A DNA stretch of 64,000 nucleotides from Deltaproteobacteria bacterium (GCA_016703535.1 JADJBV010000002.1:2294001-2358000); one strand, 5' to 3'; shown: positions 7,270 to 16,050, counted from the stretch's first letter. Made by a program: numbers and translations. Notes: generated by a model not told the origin, from the sequence alone.

Positions 7270-8727
7270 GTGACCGCCCTCCTCGAACGACTCGCGGATC
7301 GAGGGCAAATCGATCCAGAAGAGCTCCGGGCGGCTCGGGCCGAGGCCGACGCGCCGGCCGGACCGCTCCTCGAACCCCTCGGCGACCTGTCCCGTCGTTT
7401 GCCCGCCGGGTTGGTCTACGCCGAAGGCCTGTGGGTGTTGGCCGATCCGCCGACCGGCTTGAGTCCGCTGGGGCCCGAGAGCCCTTGGTTTGCCCACGAG
7501 CGATCGTTGGCGGTGGTGATCCCGCGGCGGGATGAGGCCCTGGCCCAGCTCCTCGAGGATCTGGCCGCTTACGCCGAGCTGGGGGCCCGGCTGCGGGAGC
7601 TCTTGGCCGAACACGAGGGTCTGTTGGCGGCCTTGGCGGCGCCGGAGTGGGCGCCCGCGGCGGCGACCGAGCTGGCCTTGTTGACCGGCGACGCCCCGGC
7701 GCGTCTGGCGGCACTCGATCAGGACACCCCAGGCCTGCGGGCCGAGATCCACCGGCTGGCCCAACACCCGTTTACGGCCAAGATCTGGATCCACGCCGAT
7801 CTGCGACCTCGCCAAGGGATGGTGTTGGGCCAAGAGATCGCTGAAGCCCTGGCCAGCGCCACCTTCGGCCCGGCGTTGTTGGTGGTCAGCGACACGCCGC
7901 TGCTGGTCGAACACCTCTCGCCTTATGTCCGGGACTTGGGGCGCGCCCTCTCCACCTGGGCCGTCGAAAACCGAGAGCGCCTCCGCACCCCGGGCCTGGC
8001 CGAACTCCTCGACGGTCCTCAAGACGACGACCTGTGCGCCCTCATCGCCGCCGAGCTGCTGGAGTCGGCGCCGGACCTGCTCGAGGAGCGACGGGAGGCC
8101 GAGGCCAGCCAAGGCCTGGTCTTGGCCGATCGCCAGGGCACCACCTTTGGCCACGCCGACCTGGGCCAGCTGGCCGCCCCCGACCCCATCGTGGCCGAGG
8201 CCGGGGGCCGGATCTTGTGGGTCTTGGCCGGTGGGGCCGAACGCACCCTCCACACCGCGGTCCGGGCGCTCATGGAGACCCGGCGGGTGAGCCACCTCTT
8301 GTTCGTGGGCGAGGCCCGCTACGACGGCCGGTCGCCGCTGGTGGCCGAGGCCCTGAGCACCGACGACGACGCGGTGCGGTTGGCTGGGACTGGGGAGCTG
8401 GTGGAGCGGGCCAAACGCCTCGGGATTGAGATCGAGCTGGCTCCGGACCTCGAGGCGCGGATCGGACAAGGGGTCTGGCCGGTCGCCGCGGCGATCCTCG
8501 GGCTCTTTCGTCGAGCCCAGGTGAAGCAGCTGGTCCCGGCCGAGGCGGTGGCCCACGCCTGCTTCTACCCGCGGCCGGTCGGGCCATTGGAGCGGTCAAA
8601 AATAGCCCTCACGGCCACTCGGCTGGGCCTTGCAGCTTTGTTTGCGGGTGAGTCTCAGAAGAAAACGCCCACGAAAACCCCAGGATCTACAGGGACTTCC
8701 CGCTTCGTGAGGCGTTTCCGGGCATAA
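7270..8727 (+). CDS. Unrecognised 485-residue protein downstream of TlpA
   Basis: GTG 7270 is preferred: it lies 4 bp after the TlpA stop with a GAGG in front, while an upstream TTG would overlap tlpA. The sequence is dominated by Leu, Ala, Glu and Arg helices, with no signal peptide, no membrane helix and no family motif I can name. Two short segments look like alpha/beta strands ending in loops: 'FGPALLVVSDTPLLVEHL' near residue 215 and 'GGRILWVLAGGAERTLHTAVRALMETR' near 325, with 'HLLFVGEARYDGRSPLV' after it. The repeated style suggests two related alpha/beta halves. The last 30 residues are basic and Ser/Thr-rich. No function is assigned. Confidence 0.7.
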   Translation: MTALLERLADRGQIDPEELRAARAEADAPAGPLLEPLGDLSRRLPAGLVYAEGLWVLADPPTGLSPLGPESPWFAHERSLAVVIPRRDEALAQLLEDLAAYAELGARLRELLAEHEGLLAALAAPEWAPAAATELALLTGDAPARLAALDQDTPGLRAEIHRLAQHPFTAKIWIHADLRPRQGMVLGQEIAEALASATFGPALLVVSDTPLLVEHLSPYVRDLGRALSTWAVENRERLRTPGLAELLDGPQDDDLCALIAAELLESAPDLLEERREAEASQGLVLADRQGTTFGHADLGQLAAPDPIVAEAGGRILWVLAGGAERTLHTAVRALMETRRVSHLLFVGEARYDGRSPLVAEALSTDDDAVRLAGTGELVERAKRLGIEIELAPDLEARIGQGVWPVAAAILGLFRRAQVKQLVPAEAVAHACFYPRPVGPLERSKIALTATRLGLAALFAGESQKKTPTKTPGSTGTSRFVRRFRA

Positions 8728-8744
8728 ATTCGACGCGGCGCGGC

Positions 8745-8752
8745 TTTTTTTT
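8745..8752 (+). terminator. Weak candidate terminator (T8 run after a GC-rich stretch)
   Basis: Eight consecutive T follow 'gcggcgcggc' 17 bp after the stop of the 485-residue protein. The GC-rich part makes only a short imperfect hairpin, so this is a weak call. Confidence 0.3.
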
Positions 8753-8761
8753 CGTGCAGTG

Positions 8762-8789
8762 TTGAGGCTAAACGATTAATGAATATGCT
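8762..8789 (+). promoter_or_regulatory. Candidate sigma70-type promoter for the LuxR-type gene
   Basis: TTGAGG (8762-8767), a 16-bp spacer and TATGCT (8784-8789) lie in an AT-rich island that is unusual for this window. Transcription from here would give a leader of about 100 nt before ATG 8894. This is pattern matching only. Confidence 0.4.
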
Positions 8790-8850
8790 GTAAGCAGTTG
8801 CGGGTTTCTGCTCAACGCACCGGTCGATAACCCATCGAAAGGCGCGGTTG

Positions 8851-8864
8851 ACGCTCGCAAGCGT
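8851..8864 (+). promoter_or_regulatory. Inverted repeat in the leader of the LuxR-type gene
   Basis: A perfect 5-bp inverted repeat (ACGCT, CGCA loop, AGCGT) sits about 15 bp upstream of the purine-rich 'ggggggactagagg' ribosome-site region. It could be an operator or a leader hairpin. Confidence 0.3.
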
Positions 8865-8893
8865 TCTACACGGGGGGACTAGAGGTTTGAACC

Positions 8894-9568
8894 ATGACCG
8901 AGGGTAGTCCCATGAACAATCAAAATAGCTCCGTGACCTCCTCCGCAACTGGCGCGATGGGGGACACGGCTCAGGAGCTGGTGCTGATCTATGCACCGAA
9001 GGTTCCGCCCCAGCTGGAGCACTGGCTCCGCAAGCGAACCATGCGGCTCCAGGTGAATGAGTCGGTTCACGTCGACGTAAACGAGGTGCGGGCGTCGGGG
9101 GCGCGTTACGTGCTCGTCGACGTCGATGCGTTGACCGACAAGGGTGGTCCGGAGACGGTTCGGACGCTGAAGACCCAATGCCCCGACGTGAAGGTGGTCG
9201 TGATCACCGCACGAGGGGACGACGGGTACGTCAAGTCGTTGACCGACGCAGGCGCGGCCGGCGTCGTGATCAAGGCGCCGTACGTGGCGGACTTGGTGTT
9301 CGCGCTCCAGGCGGCCAGCGAAGGCCGGAGTTTTGTCTCCGGCGTCGCGACCGAACGGGAGCGGGCAGCGGTGCAGATCACCGCCCGTGAGCGTGAGGTG
9401 TTGGAGCTGATGGCCAATGGTCACAGCAACCAGGCGATCGGCGAACGTCTGTCGATCAGCGTCAAGACGGTCGAGGCTCACCGGGCTCGGCTGTTCAAGA
9501 AGCTCGGTGCTTCGAACGTGGCGGACGCTGTCCTGCTCGCGATCCGCACCGGTCTCGTCACGCCCTGA
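8894..9568 (+). CDS. LuxR/NarL-family regulator with a degenerate receiver
   Basis: The product is 224 residues. Residues about 28-150 have the strand-helix pattern of a receiver: 'ARYVLVDVDAL' aligns with the phosphoacceptor strand, 'VVVITARGDD' with the switch strand, and 'GVVIKAP' with the conserved lysine. The acidic pair expected after the first strand is absent (LIYAPKVPP instead), so phosphorylation may not occur or may be weak. Residues 158-220 are a clear LuxR helix-turn-helix: 'ITAREREVLELMANGHSNQAIGERL' then 'SVKTVEAHRARLFKKLGAS'. It stands alone, with its own candidate promoter and a strong terminator after it. A second ATG (codon 7) is possible as start. Confidence 0.88.
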   Translation: MTEGSPMNNQNSSVTSSATGAMGDTAQELVLIYAPKVPPQLEHWLRKRTMRLQVNESVHVDVNEVRASGARYVLVDVDALTDKGGPETVRTLKTQCPDVKVVVITARGDDGYVKSLTDAGAAGVVIKAPYVADLVFALQAASEGRSFVSGVATERERAAVQITAREREVLELMANGHSNQAIGERLSISVKTVEAHRARLFKKLGASNVADAVLLAIRTGLVTP

Positions 9569-9583
9569 AAGCGACCTAGTGAA

Positions 9584-9616
9584 CCGAGGCGCTCCGAAGT
9601 GTTCGGGGCGCCTCGG
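9584..9616. terminator. Bidirectional terminator-like hairpin
   Basis: A 15-bp stem (CCGAGGCGCTCCGAA / TTCGGGGCGCCTCGG, one G-T wobble) with a 3-nt loop lies between two convergent genes. There is no T run on either side. Confidence 0.65.
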
Positions 9617-9630
9617 GGCGCATGGGGCCG

Positions 9631-10602
9631 CTAGATCTCGATGCCCTTCACCGCCCACGCGGGGACCCAGATCCGATCGATGTTGCCTCGGCGGGGTTCG
9701 GGCACGACGGTCAGGGCCATCGCTCCTTCTTCGTAGTCGCTGGTCACGCCCGACACTTGTTTGTCGTTCACCAACTTCACCACCACCTGTTGGCCTGAGG
9801 CCGGAGTGGGCGGATCGCCTTTTTTGAGGCCGAAGAACACGGCCAGGACCTCCCGCAGCGGCAGACTGAAGCCGTCGGTGAGCTCCAAGTTTTCGCCTTC
9901 GGGATCGAAGTACTCGAGGGCCCCACGCCTCGTGCCGCCCTGCATCAGGTGCACGATCACCGGCATGCCGTCTTCGTTCGCCGCCGGGGCTGGGCCCGAG
10001 CTACGGACGTTGGCGGCCTCCCTCGAGGTCGTGGGATTGGGGCTGGTGGTTGGGCCTGGCGAGGCGGCGGGGGCCCCTCCTCGAGGGGCGGCTTTGGGCT
10101 TCTCCAGGCCGAGCAGGACCCGAGTTTCCTTCTTCAGCTCCAGCCGTTCGCCGTCGGTGGAGACCACCCGAGACGGCACGGCGCCGGCCGGCACCCGGGC
10201 GGGGATCAGGTCATCCGAGAAGTAGTCGGCCATAAAGGCCGGGATCACCGGCGGCGTATAGGCCGACACCGGCAGATCCTCGAGACGAACTTCGCTGACC
10301 TTCTTTTGGTCCTGGGCGCTCATCTCGAGCACTTGCTCGAGGGCGCCCGAAAGTTTGGGCGCGGCCACCCCCGCCGATGGGGTGGTGCGGGCCGCGGCCG
10401 CCGCCACCGGTGCGGGCCGGGCCGGCGCCGGGTTGGCGATCCGCTTGGGGGCGGGCCGGGCGCCGTCGATCGCGTCCCGGATCGCCTCGTCCAAGGTCTC
10501 GAGGCGTTCCCGTTCGTCGCTGGGCAGCGCCCGACGGCGGCGTTCCCTCGCCAGGTTCACGAACTCTTCGATCTGAGAGAGGGCCGTGCCCAGCTGGCTC
10601 AT
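9631..10602 (-). CDS. Unrecognised protein with two C-terminal SH3-like modules
   Basis: The product is 323 residues. A charged helix (1-45) is followed by an Ala/Pro-rich linker (48-80) and a middle region with 'IPAFMADYFSDDLIPARVPAG'. A second Pro/Ser/Thr linker (about 165-205) leads to two beta-rich modules: 'PVIVHLMQGGTRRGALEYFDPEGENLEL' (about 208-235) and 'GQQVVVKLVNDKQVSGVTSDYEEGAM' (about 265-290). The pair resembles the small SH3-like modules (DUF6982-type) seen in myxobacterial proteins of unknown role. No signal peptide is present. Its ATG overlaps the stop of the GNAT gene (ATGA at 10599-10602), so the two are translationally coupled. Confidence 0.7.
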   Translation of the reverse strand: MSQLGTALSQIEEFVNLARERRRRALPSDERERLETLDEAIRDAIDGARPAPKRIANPAPARPAPVAAAAARTTPSAGVAAPKLSGALEQVLEMSAQDQKKVSEVRLEDLPVSAYTPPVIPAFMADYFSDDLIPARVPAGAVPSRVVSTDGERLELKKETRVLLGLEKPKAAPRGGAPAASPGPTTSPNPTTSREAANVRSSGPAPAANEDGMPVIVHLMQGGTRRGALEYFDPEGENLELTDGFSLPLREVLAVFFGLKKGDPPTPASGQQVVVKLVNDKQVSGVTSDYEEGAMALTVVPEPRRGNIDRIWVPAWAVKGIEI

Positions 10603-11141
10603 CGCCGCCCTCGGTCGAAGCGCGACAGGTCCAGCGTCATCCGGTCCAGGTAGTCCTGACCGCCCATGCGACGCCAGAAACTCTGGGCGACCTGGTTGTG
10701 GCGGGCCACGTAGACCTCGACCGACTCGGCGCCCGCCTTCTTGAGCCAGCGCACCGCGTCCTCGACCAGCAGTTCGCCGACGCCGCGCTTGCGCATGCTG
10801 GAGGTCACGCAGAGATCGTTGATGTAGCCGATCCAGCGGGCCCGATAGACCGGGCTATTGGGCAACACGCAGGAGACCGCAAAGCCGACGGGTCGTCCGC
10901 GCCAGATCGCCACCCGGACTCGGTAGTCGTCCCGGCTCCGGGCCGTGTCGATGTAGTGGAAGAAGCGCTGGTCGGCGTTGTCCGAGAGCGCAAAACGAGG
11001 ATCCAGCTCGACGTGCAGATCCATCAGCTCGTGCCAGAGCCCCAGGAGCTCCGTCAGATCGGCGTCTTGGACGTCCCGGAGCACCACCCCCGCCGCCCGG
11101 GGGCTTTGGCCCGAGCCTGGCGGCTGGTTGAAGGCGTGCAC
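10599..11141 (-). CDS. GNAT-family N-acetyltransferase
   Basis: The product is 180 residues from GTG 11141. The GNAT fold is clear: 'VVLRDVQDADLTELLGLWHELM' at the start, the acetyl-CoA loop 'LCVTSSMRKRGVGELLVEDAVRW' (R/Q-x-x-G-x-G/A type) near residue 115, and 'VARHNQVAQSFWRRMGG' at the end, where small-molecule GNATs recognise the acceptor side. The acceptor cannot be predicted. It overlaps the downstream gene by 4 bp, which suggests a shared operon and perhaps a shared target. It begins 32 bp after the stop of the subtilase gene on the same strand. Confidence 0.85.
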   Translation of the reverse strand: MHAFNQPPGSGQSPRAAGVVLRDVQDADLTELLGLWHELMDLHVELDPRFALSDNADQRFFHYIDTARSRDDYRVRVAIWRGRPVGFAVSCVLPNSPVYRARWIGYINDLCVTSSMRKRGVGELLVEDAVRWLKKAGAESVEVYVARHNQVAQSFWRRMGGQDYLDRMTLDLSRFDRGRR

Positions 11142-11173
11142 CTATCACCAGGTAACATGGCCGGGGAGAGCCC

Positions 11174-13102
11174 TCAAGACAGCCGTCGGCGCCGCACCAC
11201 GACCAGGGCCCCGACCAGTCCCCAAAACCAAGGCTGGAGGCGGGGTGTCGAGGGCGCGGACCGGCACCCACACCCCTCCGGCTCCCCGTAGAGCTGACGC
11301 GCCGCGGCTTCGGCGTCGAGGCGTCCGGCGCCCCACCGTGGGTCGACGGCCCGGTCGCTGCCGTCGGTTTGGGCCGAGCTGAGCAAGGCCTGCTTGAGGG
11401 CCCCTTTGGCCAGGGTGGGTTGGCCCGAAAGCAGGGCGGCGGCGGTCCCGGCCACGTGGGGCGCGGCGAAGCTGGTGCCCGAAGCGGCCCGGTAGAGTTG
11501 ATCGACGGCCCGGGCGGGATCCGCCTCGGCTTGGGCGCTCTTGGCGCTGACGATGACCGCCCCTGGGGCCGCCAGGTCCGGCTTTTCGCCGGTGTTTTCG
11601 GGGTCGAGGCTGGGGCCCCAAGCGCTGAACTCCGACAGGGCGCCGACGGTCCCGCCGACCCGTTGCTCCTTGCCTTCCGGACCGGGGAAGGAGGTGCGGC
11701 TGATGTACGAGGACACGGCGATCGCCTCCCCGGCGGTGGCGAGATCGCTGATCGTGAACCTGGTGTCCCCGAAGAACTGGCCCGGGCCGATGGTCGGGCT
11801 GTCGGCGAAGCGGACCGGGGCGGGTTCGCTGGCGGGGGTGTCGACCCACAAGTCGGCCTCGGCGCCCGACAGGGAGAGGGCCACGTAGCCGGGGCCGGCC
11901 GGCGGATCTTCGAAGGCGGTCAGCCGGAAGGCGTAACGCAGGTGGTACTTGCGGTTGAAGGGGTTGGGGCCGACCTCGGCGTCGAAGTCCACTTGGCCCA
12001 CGGTGCCGAGGCTTTCGGTGCCGCCGCCGCCGCCTGGCGCCAAGCTGCTGGTCTGGGCCAAGACCAGGCCTTCGGCGTCCACCAGCTGGGCGCGTGCGGT
12101 GACCGGGGCCATGGACCAAACGTCGATCACCGCCCGGCGTTCTCGGCCTTCGGGGAGGAGCGGAAAACGGAGCGCGACCTTGGCCTCGCCGTCCCCGTCG
12201 TAGCGGGCGTGCACCGGCAGGCGACCTTCGTTGCCCGCGGCCACCACCACCAAATAGGGCAGGGCCTCCAAAGCTTGGGCCTCGAGGGAGGTGCCGTCGT
12301 GGGGACCTTCTTGGCCGGCCAATGAGAGGTTCACCACCAATGGCTTTTTTTCGGCCATCGAGACCGCGCCGAACCACGCGAGGGCGTCGATCAACCCTTC
12401 GAAGTCATCGGAGCGGGCGAAGATCAGCTCGGCCTCGGGCGCCAGGCCTCGGTATTGGGGGCCGTTGCCGGCCAAGACGCCCATCACGCTGGTGCCGTGG
12501 CCCAAGACGTCGACCAACGGGCAAGTGGCGTTGGCCAACTCCATCTTGGTGCAGCCGAGGCCGTAGGTCTGGCCGGTGGGCGGTGGGCCGGGGCGGCTTT
12601 GGTCCCACGCGGCCACCACCCGGCTGGGGCCGCCGAGGGCTTTGAAGTCGGGGTGGGTGAGGTCGACGCCGGTGTCGTAGATGGCCGTCAAGATCCCTTG
12701 GCCTCGCAGGCGCGTGGGCAAACCTTCACCCTGGTCGAGGATCCCGGCGTGCACCTCTTCCCGGGAGACGTCGAGGGCCGGGCGGAGGGGCGCCGGGGCT
12801 TCGATCCACGCGCCGGCTTCGGCGAGGGCCAAGATCGCGTGGCCGGTCAAAGTGGCGGAGGTGACCGGCCCCAGTTGGTTGTGCACCTGGCCGTGACGTT
12901 GGATCACCGCGGTGGGGAGGCCGGCGATCAGGACCCGTTGCCGGGCTTGGATCCCTGAGGTTCGGAGGCGAGCTTGGATCCGGGGACCCAGACCCGGCCG
13001 CGCCGCGATCGGCGGTGGGTTCGGTGACAGCGGCGGTGCCGTCGGTGGATCGCCCGAGAGGCCGGGGGAGGCGGCGAGCAGCAGGAGCCCCAGGGTCAAC
13101 AC
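11174..13102 (-). CDS. Secreted subtilisin-like serine protease (S8) with MYXO-CTERM tail
   Basis: The product is 642 residues. A signal peptide (1-17, LGLLLLAASPGLSG) and a Pro-rich segment precede the S8 domain. The catalytic triad is visible: Asp in 'AIYDTGVDLTHPDF' (about 164), His in 'DVLGHGTSVMG' (about 220) and Ser in 'ASGTSFAAPHVAG' (about 552). A beta-rich insertion of about 200 residues lies between His and Ser. The C-terminus 'GCGCRSAP', a hydrophobic 'WFWGLVGALVVV' and 'RRRR' form a MYXO-CTERM sorting tail, which in this phylum directs envelope retention and processing. The protease therefore acts at the cell surface. It is divergent from the gene at 13153. Confidence 0.92.
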   Translation of the reverse strand: MLTLGLLLLAASPGLSGDPPTAPPLSPNPPPIAARPGLGPRIQARLRTSGIQARQRVLIAGLPTAVIQRHGQVHNQLGPVTSATLTGHAILALAEAGAWIEAPAPLRPALDVSREEVHAGILDQGEGLPTRLRGQGILTAIYDTGVDLTHPDFKALGGPSRVVAAWDQSRPGPPPTGQTYGLGCTKMELANATCPLVDVLGHGTSVMGVLAGNGPQYRGLAPEAELIFARSDDFEGLIDALAWFGAVSMAEKKPLVVNLSLAGQEGPHDGTSLEAQALEALPYLVVVAAGNEGRLPVHARYDGDGEAKVALRFPLLPEGRERRAVIDVWSMAPVTARAQLVDAEGLVLAQTSSLAPGGGGGTESLGTVGQVDFDAEVGPNPFNRKYHLRYAFRLTAFEDPPAGPGYVALSLSGAEADLWVDTPASEPAPVRFADSPTIGPGQFFGDTRFTISDLATAGEAIAVSSYISRTSFPGPEGKEQRVGGTVGALSEFSAWGPSLDPENTGEKPDLAAPGAVIVSAKSAQAEADPARAVDQLYRAASGTSFAAPHVAGTAAALLSGQPTLAKGALKQALLSSAQTDGSDRAVDPRWGAGRLDAEAAARQLYGEPEGCGCRSAPSTPRLQPWFWGLVGALVVVRRRRLS

Positions 13103-13152
13103 GAGGGGGCCGAGTATGGTCCTGGGCGCCTAAAAAGGGTAGCTCTTCCGAG

Positions 13153-14478
13153 ATGGCCGACCTCTCGACGACCGCTCTCCACGAAGGCGCCGACGCCGCC
13201 GCCAGCAAGGGCGACTTCTTGACCGCTTTGGTCCACGCCGCCGAGGCCCTGCGCGCGGTTCCCCTGGATCATCGGGCCCGGCTGAAGGTCGGCTTGTGTT
13301 TGGCGATGTTGGGGCGAGTGCCCGACGGCGTGGCGGCGATTCAGATGGTCGCCCACTCCTTGGCGCGGCGCGGTTTTTACCTGGCGGCGATCGGCGCCTG
13401 CCGGGACGCCTTCGCGATTCAGCCCGGCGCCCCCGAGATCAAGGAGTTCTTGCGGACCCTGCACGGCCGCATCCACGGGGTTGAAGGCAAAGCCAAAGGT
13501 CGGGCCCGGGTGCCCCCGCCCGGCGCGATCACCACCGTGCCGGGGGGCGTGGAGGCCAGCTTCTTCAAGGCCCCTTCACCCGAGCAGGCCATCGTCGCTG
13601 CGGCCCAGCTGGCCCTCGCCGATCCGGAGCCGAACCTGGCCGCCGCGGACCCCCAGGCGGTGCCGTTCTTTTCGGATCTCTCTCGGGACACCTTCGTCTC
13701 CTTGGTGGAGCGGCTCGGTTATCACAAGGTCCTGGCGGGACACTCCGTGGTCACCGAAGGCGCTGAGGGCACCTCCTTGTTCGTGTTGGTCGCCGGTGAG
13801 GTCCGGATCAGCCGGGGCGGCACCGAACTGGCCAAGTTGGGCCCGGGCGCCATGTTCGGCGAGTTGGCGTTGATCACCAACAAACCTCGGACCGCCAGCG
13901 TCACCACCACCTTGGCGAGTGAACTCTTCGAGATCGATCGGCGTGCGGTCGAAGAGGTGGCCCTCAGCCACTCGTCGATCACCGAAGAGATCGTCGGTTT
14001 TGCCCGGCGGCGCTTGTTGACCAACCTGTTGGCGACGTCTCGGGTGTTTACGCCCTTCAACGAGGCCCAACGCCTGGAGGTGTTGCGCGCCTTCGTCTCC
14101 AAGGTGGTGGCCAAGGGTTCGGTGATCATCGAAGAAGGCAGCGAACCCAAGGGCCTGTATCTGGTGCTGGAAGGGGAGGTCGAGGTCACCAAAACCGACG
14201 CCGCCGGCGATCGCATGGTGTTGGCGTACCTGCGCGAGGGTGATGTGTTCGGCGAGATCGGCTTGGTGAACGACCAGCCCACCACCGCCACCGTCACGGC
14301 CGCCGAAAAGTCGGTGTTGTTGGTGCTCGATCGCGCCCGTTTTCAAGCCCTGACCAGCAATCACCCGAAGATCCTGGAGTACCTCTCCACCATCAGCGAG
14401 GAGCGCCTGGCCGAAAACAAGGACGCGATGTCCAGCGAAGGCGTGATCCTCGACGCCGACGACCTGATCATCCTATGA
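13153..14478 (+). CDS. TPR-like plus double cyclic-nucleotide-binding domain protein
   Basis: The product is 441 residues from ATG 13153, which follows an AGCTCTTCCGAG stretch. Residues 1-110 are helical repeats (TPR-like, 'GDFLTALVHAAEALRAVPLDHRARLKVGLCLAMLG'). Two CRP/PKA-type cNMP-binding domains follow: about 195-290 (phosphate cassette 'GAMFGELALITNKPRTASV') and about 310-420 ('GDVFGEIGLVNDQPTTATV'). In both cassettes the arginine expected after the FGE(L/I)AL motif is partly replaced: 'KPRTA' is retained in the first, 'QPTTA' in the second, so the second may not bind nucleotide. No HTH or enzymatic domain is present. Its stop overlaps the next start (ATGA). Confidence 0.87.
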   Translation: MADLSTTALHEGADAAASKGDFLTALVHAAEALRAVPLDHRARLKVGLCLAMLGRVPDGVAAIQMVAHSLARRGFYLAAIGACRDAFAIQPGAPEIKEFLRTLHGRIHGVEGKAKGRARVPPPGAITTVPGGVEASFFKAPSPEQAIVAAAQLALADPEPNLAAADPQAVPFFSDLSRDTFVSLVERLGYHKVLAGHSVVTEGAEGTSLFVLVAGEVRISRGGTELAKLGPGAMFGELALITNKPRTASVTTTLASELFEIDRRAVEEVALSHSSITEEIVGFARRRLLTNLLATSRVFTPFNEAQRLEVLRAFVSKVVAKGSVIIEEGSEPKGLYLVLEGEVEVTKTDAAGDRMVLAYLREGDVFGEIGLVNDQPTTATVTAAEKSVLLVLDRARFQALTSNHPKILEYLSTISEERLAENKDAMSSEGVILDADDLIIL

Positions 14479-16025
14479 GCCCAACCCGGATCCCGTCCCT
14501 CCTCGAGCGTTCGGCGCTGCTGCACCCCAAGCGGCCGGCGGTGGTGTTGCGGGAAGGGCCCCTGACCTACGAGGCCCTGCTCTCCTTGGCGATCCGGGCC
14601 GCGGCGGGGCTGCGGGCGGCGGGCCTCTTGCCGGGCCAACGGGTGGCCTTCTTGAGCGGACCGACCCAGGAGTCCTTGGCTGGGTTTTTTGGCGCCTTGT
14701 TGGCGGGCCTGGAGCCGGTGGACCTGCCGACCCACGCCGGGGTCCGGGCTTTGATGGGGATGTTGGCCGAAGCGCACCCCGCCGCGTTGATCACCGAACC
14801 CACCGCCTGGGTGGCCTTCGCGGAGGCGGGTGAGCTGGCCGGGCTGCCGCCGGTGATCTTCGGGCCCGAGGCCTTGGACGGGCATTTGGCCGAGGCTGGT
14901 CGGCGGCGTGCGTCCCTTTTTCACGAGGGACCGGCCGAGTCGCGGGATCACGAGATCGCCTTGGTGCTCTACACCTCGGGCACCACCGGGCGGCCCAAGG
15001 GCGTGATGCTCAGCCACCACAACCTGCTCTCCAACCTGGAGGCCTCTCGTTCGGTGTACCCGCTGCTCGACGCCGAACGTTACCTGATGTTGGTGCCGCT
15101 CCACTTCGTGCACGGCCGTACCCAACTGCTGGGCTACCTGGCGGCCGGCGCGACCCTGTATTTTTCGGGCGGTTTTCGGTTTCCGCAAGAGGTGTTGCGG
15201 GAGCTGGAGACCCACCGGATCACCAGCACCTCGGGCGTGCCGTTTCACTTCACCACGTTGCTGGAGCGGACCCGCTTGGCCCAGACGCCTTTGCCCGACC
15301 TTCGGCACCTGCTGATCACCGGCGGCGCTTTGACCCCGGCCCGGCTGCGTCGTTTGCAAGGCGCCTTGCCAAACGTGATCATTCACACCGCTTACGGCGC
15401 GACCGAAGCTTCACCTCGGATCACCCACCACGGCGGAGCGGCCCTTCGGACCCGACCCGAATCCGCGGGGCGTCCCTTGCCGGGTGTCCAGGTCCAGATC
15501 TTGGCCAGCGACGGCGAACCCGTGCCCCAAGGGGGTTTGGGCGAGGTGGTGGTGCGGGGCGACAGCGTCATGAGCGGCTACGTCTCCGGCGATCAGCGGG
15601 AGCTCGGGGTGATCGACGAACACGGGCGCCTGCACACCGGTGATCTGGGTTGGTTGGATCCCAGCGGCGAACTCCGCTTGGCCGGGCGCAAGTCGGACCT
15701 GATCAAGACCGCCGGTGAACGGGTGTTCCCGCAGGAGATCGAGGAGGTCTTGTTGGCCCACGGCGCGGTCGAGGCCGCGGCGGTGTTGGGCGCGCCCGAT
15801 CCGGTGTTGGGGGAGCGGCTGGTGGCGATGGTGGTGGGGCGCGGCAAGGAGCGCCCCGACCTGGAGGCCTTGCGGGCCCACTGCCTGAAACAACTCCCCT
15901 TCGTGCGCGTCCCGCGGGAGCTGCACGTGGTCACCGATTTGCCGAAGACCCCATCGGGCAAGGTGCGCCGGGCGGCGTTGTTGCCCTTGCTCGAGGCGGC
16001 GCGGCGGGCGGCCGGCGGCGCATAG
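14475..16025 (+). CDS. AMP-dependent acyl-CoA synthetase / ligase (ANL superfamily)
   Basis: The product is 516 residues, a normal length for the superfamily. The ATP-binding motif 'LYTSGTTGRPKGVMLSHHNL' is near residue 160, the adenine motif 'HTAYGATEASPRI' near 305, 'HTGDLGWLDPSGEL' near 385 and the C-terminal lysine in 'TPSGKVRRAAL' near 495. It activates a carboxylic acid as acyl-AMP and probably transfers it to CoA. The substrate is not determinable; medium- to long-chain fatty acids are the commonest. It is coupled to the cyclic-nucleotide protein by a 4-bp overlap. Confidence 0.9.
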   Translation: MSPTRIPSLLERSALLHPKRPAVVLREGPLTYEALLSLAIRAAAGLRAAGLLPGQRVAFLSGPTQESLAGFFGALLAGLEPVDLPTHAGVRALMGMLAEAHPAALITEPTAWVAFAEAGELAGLPPVIFGPEALDGHLAEAGRRRASLFHEGPAESRDHEIALVLYTSGTTGRPKGVMLSHHNLLSNLEASRSVYPLLDAERYLMLVPLHFVHGRTQLLGYLAAGATLYFSGGFRFPQEVLRELETHRITSTSGVPFHFTTLLERTRLAQTPLPDLRHLLITGGALTPARLRRLQGALPNVIIHTAYGATEASPRITHHGGAALRTRPESAGRPLPGVQVQILASDGEPVPQGGLGEVVVRGDSVMSGYVSGDQRELGVIDEHGRLHTGDLGWLDPSGELRLAGRKSDLIKTAGERVFPQEIEEVLLAHGAVEAAAVLGAPDPVLGERLVAMVVGRGKERPDLEALRAHCLKQLPFVRVPRELHVVTDLPKTPSGKVRRAALLPLLEAARRAAGGA

Positions 16026-16050
16026 TCCTCCCTCGCCCTTAGCGCCGCGA

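Noticed and set aside
8799..8811. The 13-mer tgcgggtttctgc, also at 49330-49342, as a shared operator
   Set aside because: One shared 13-mer in 64 kb can occur by chance, and neither copy is palindromic.
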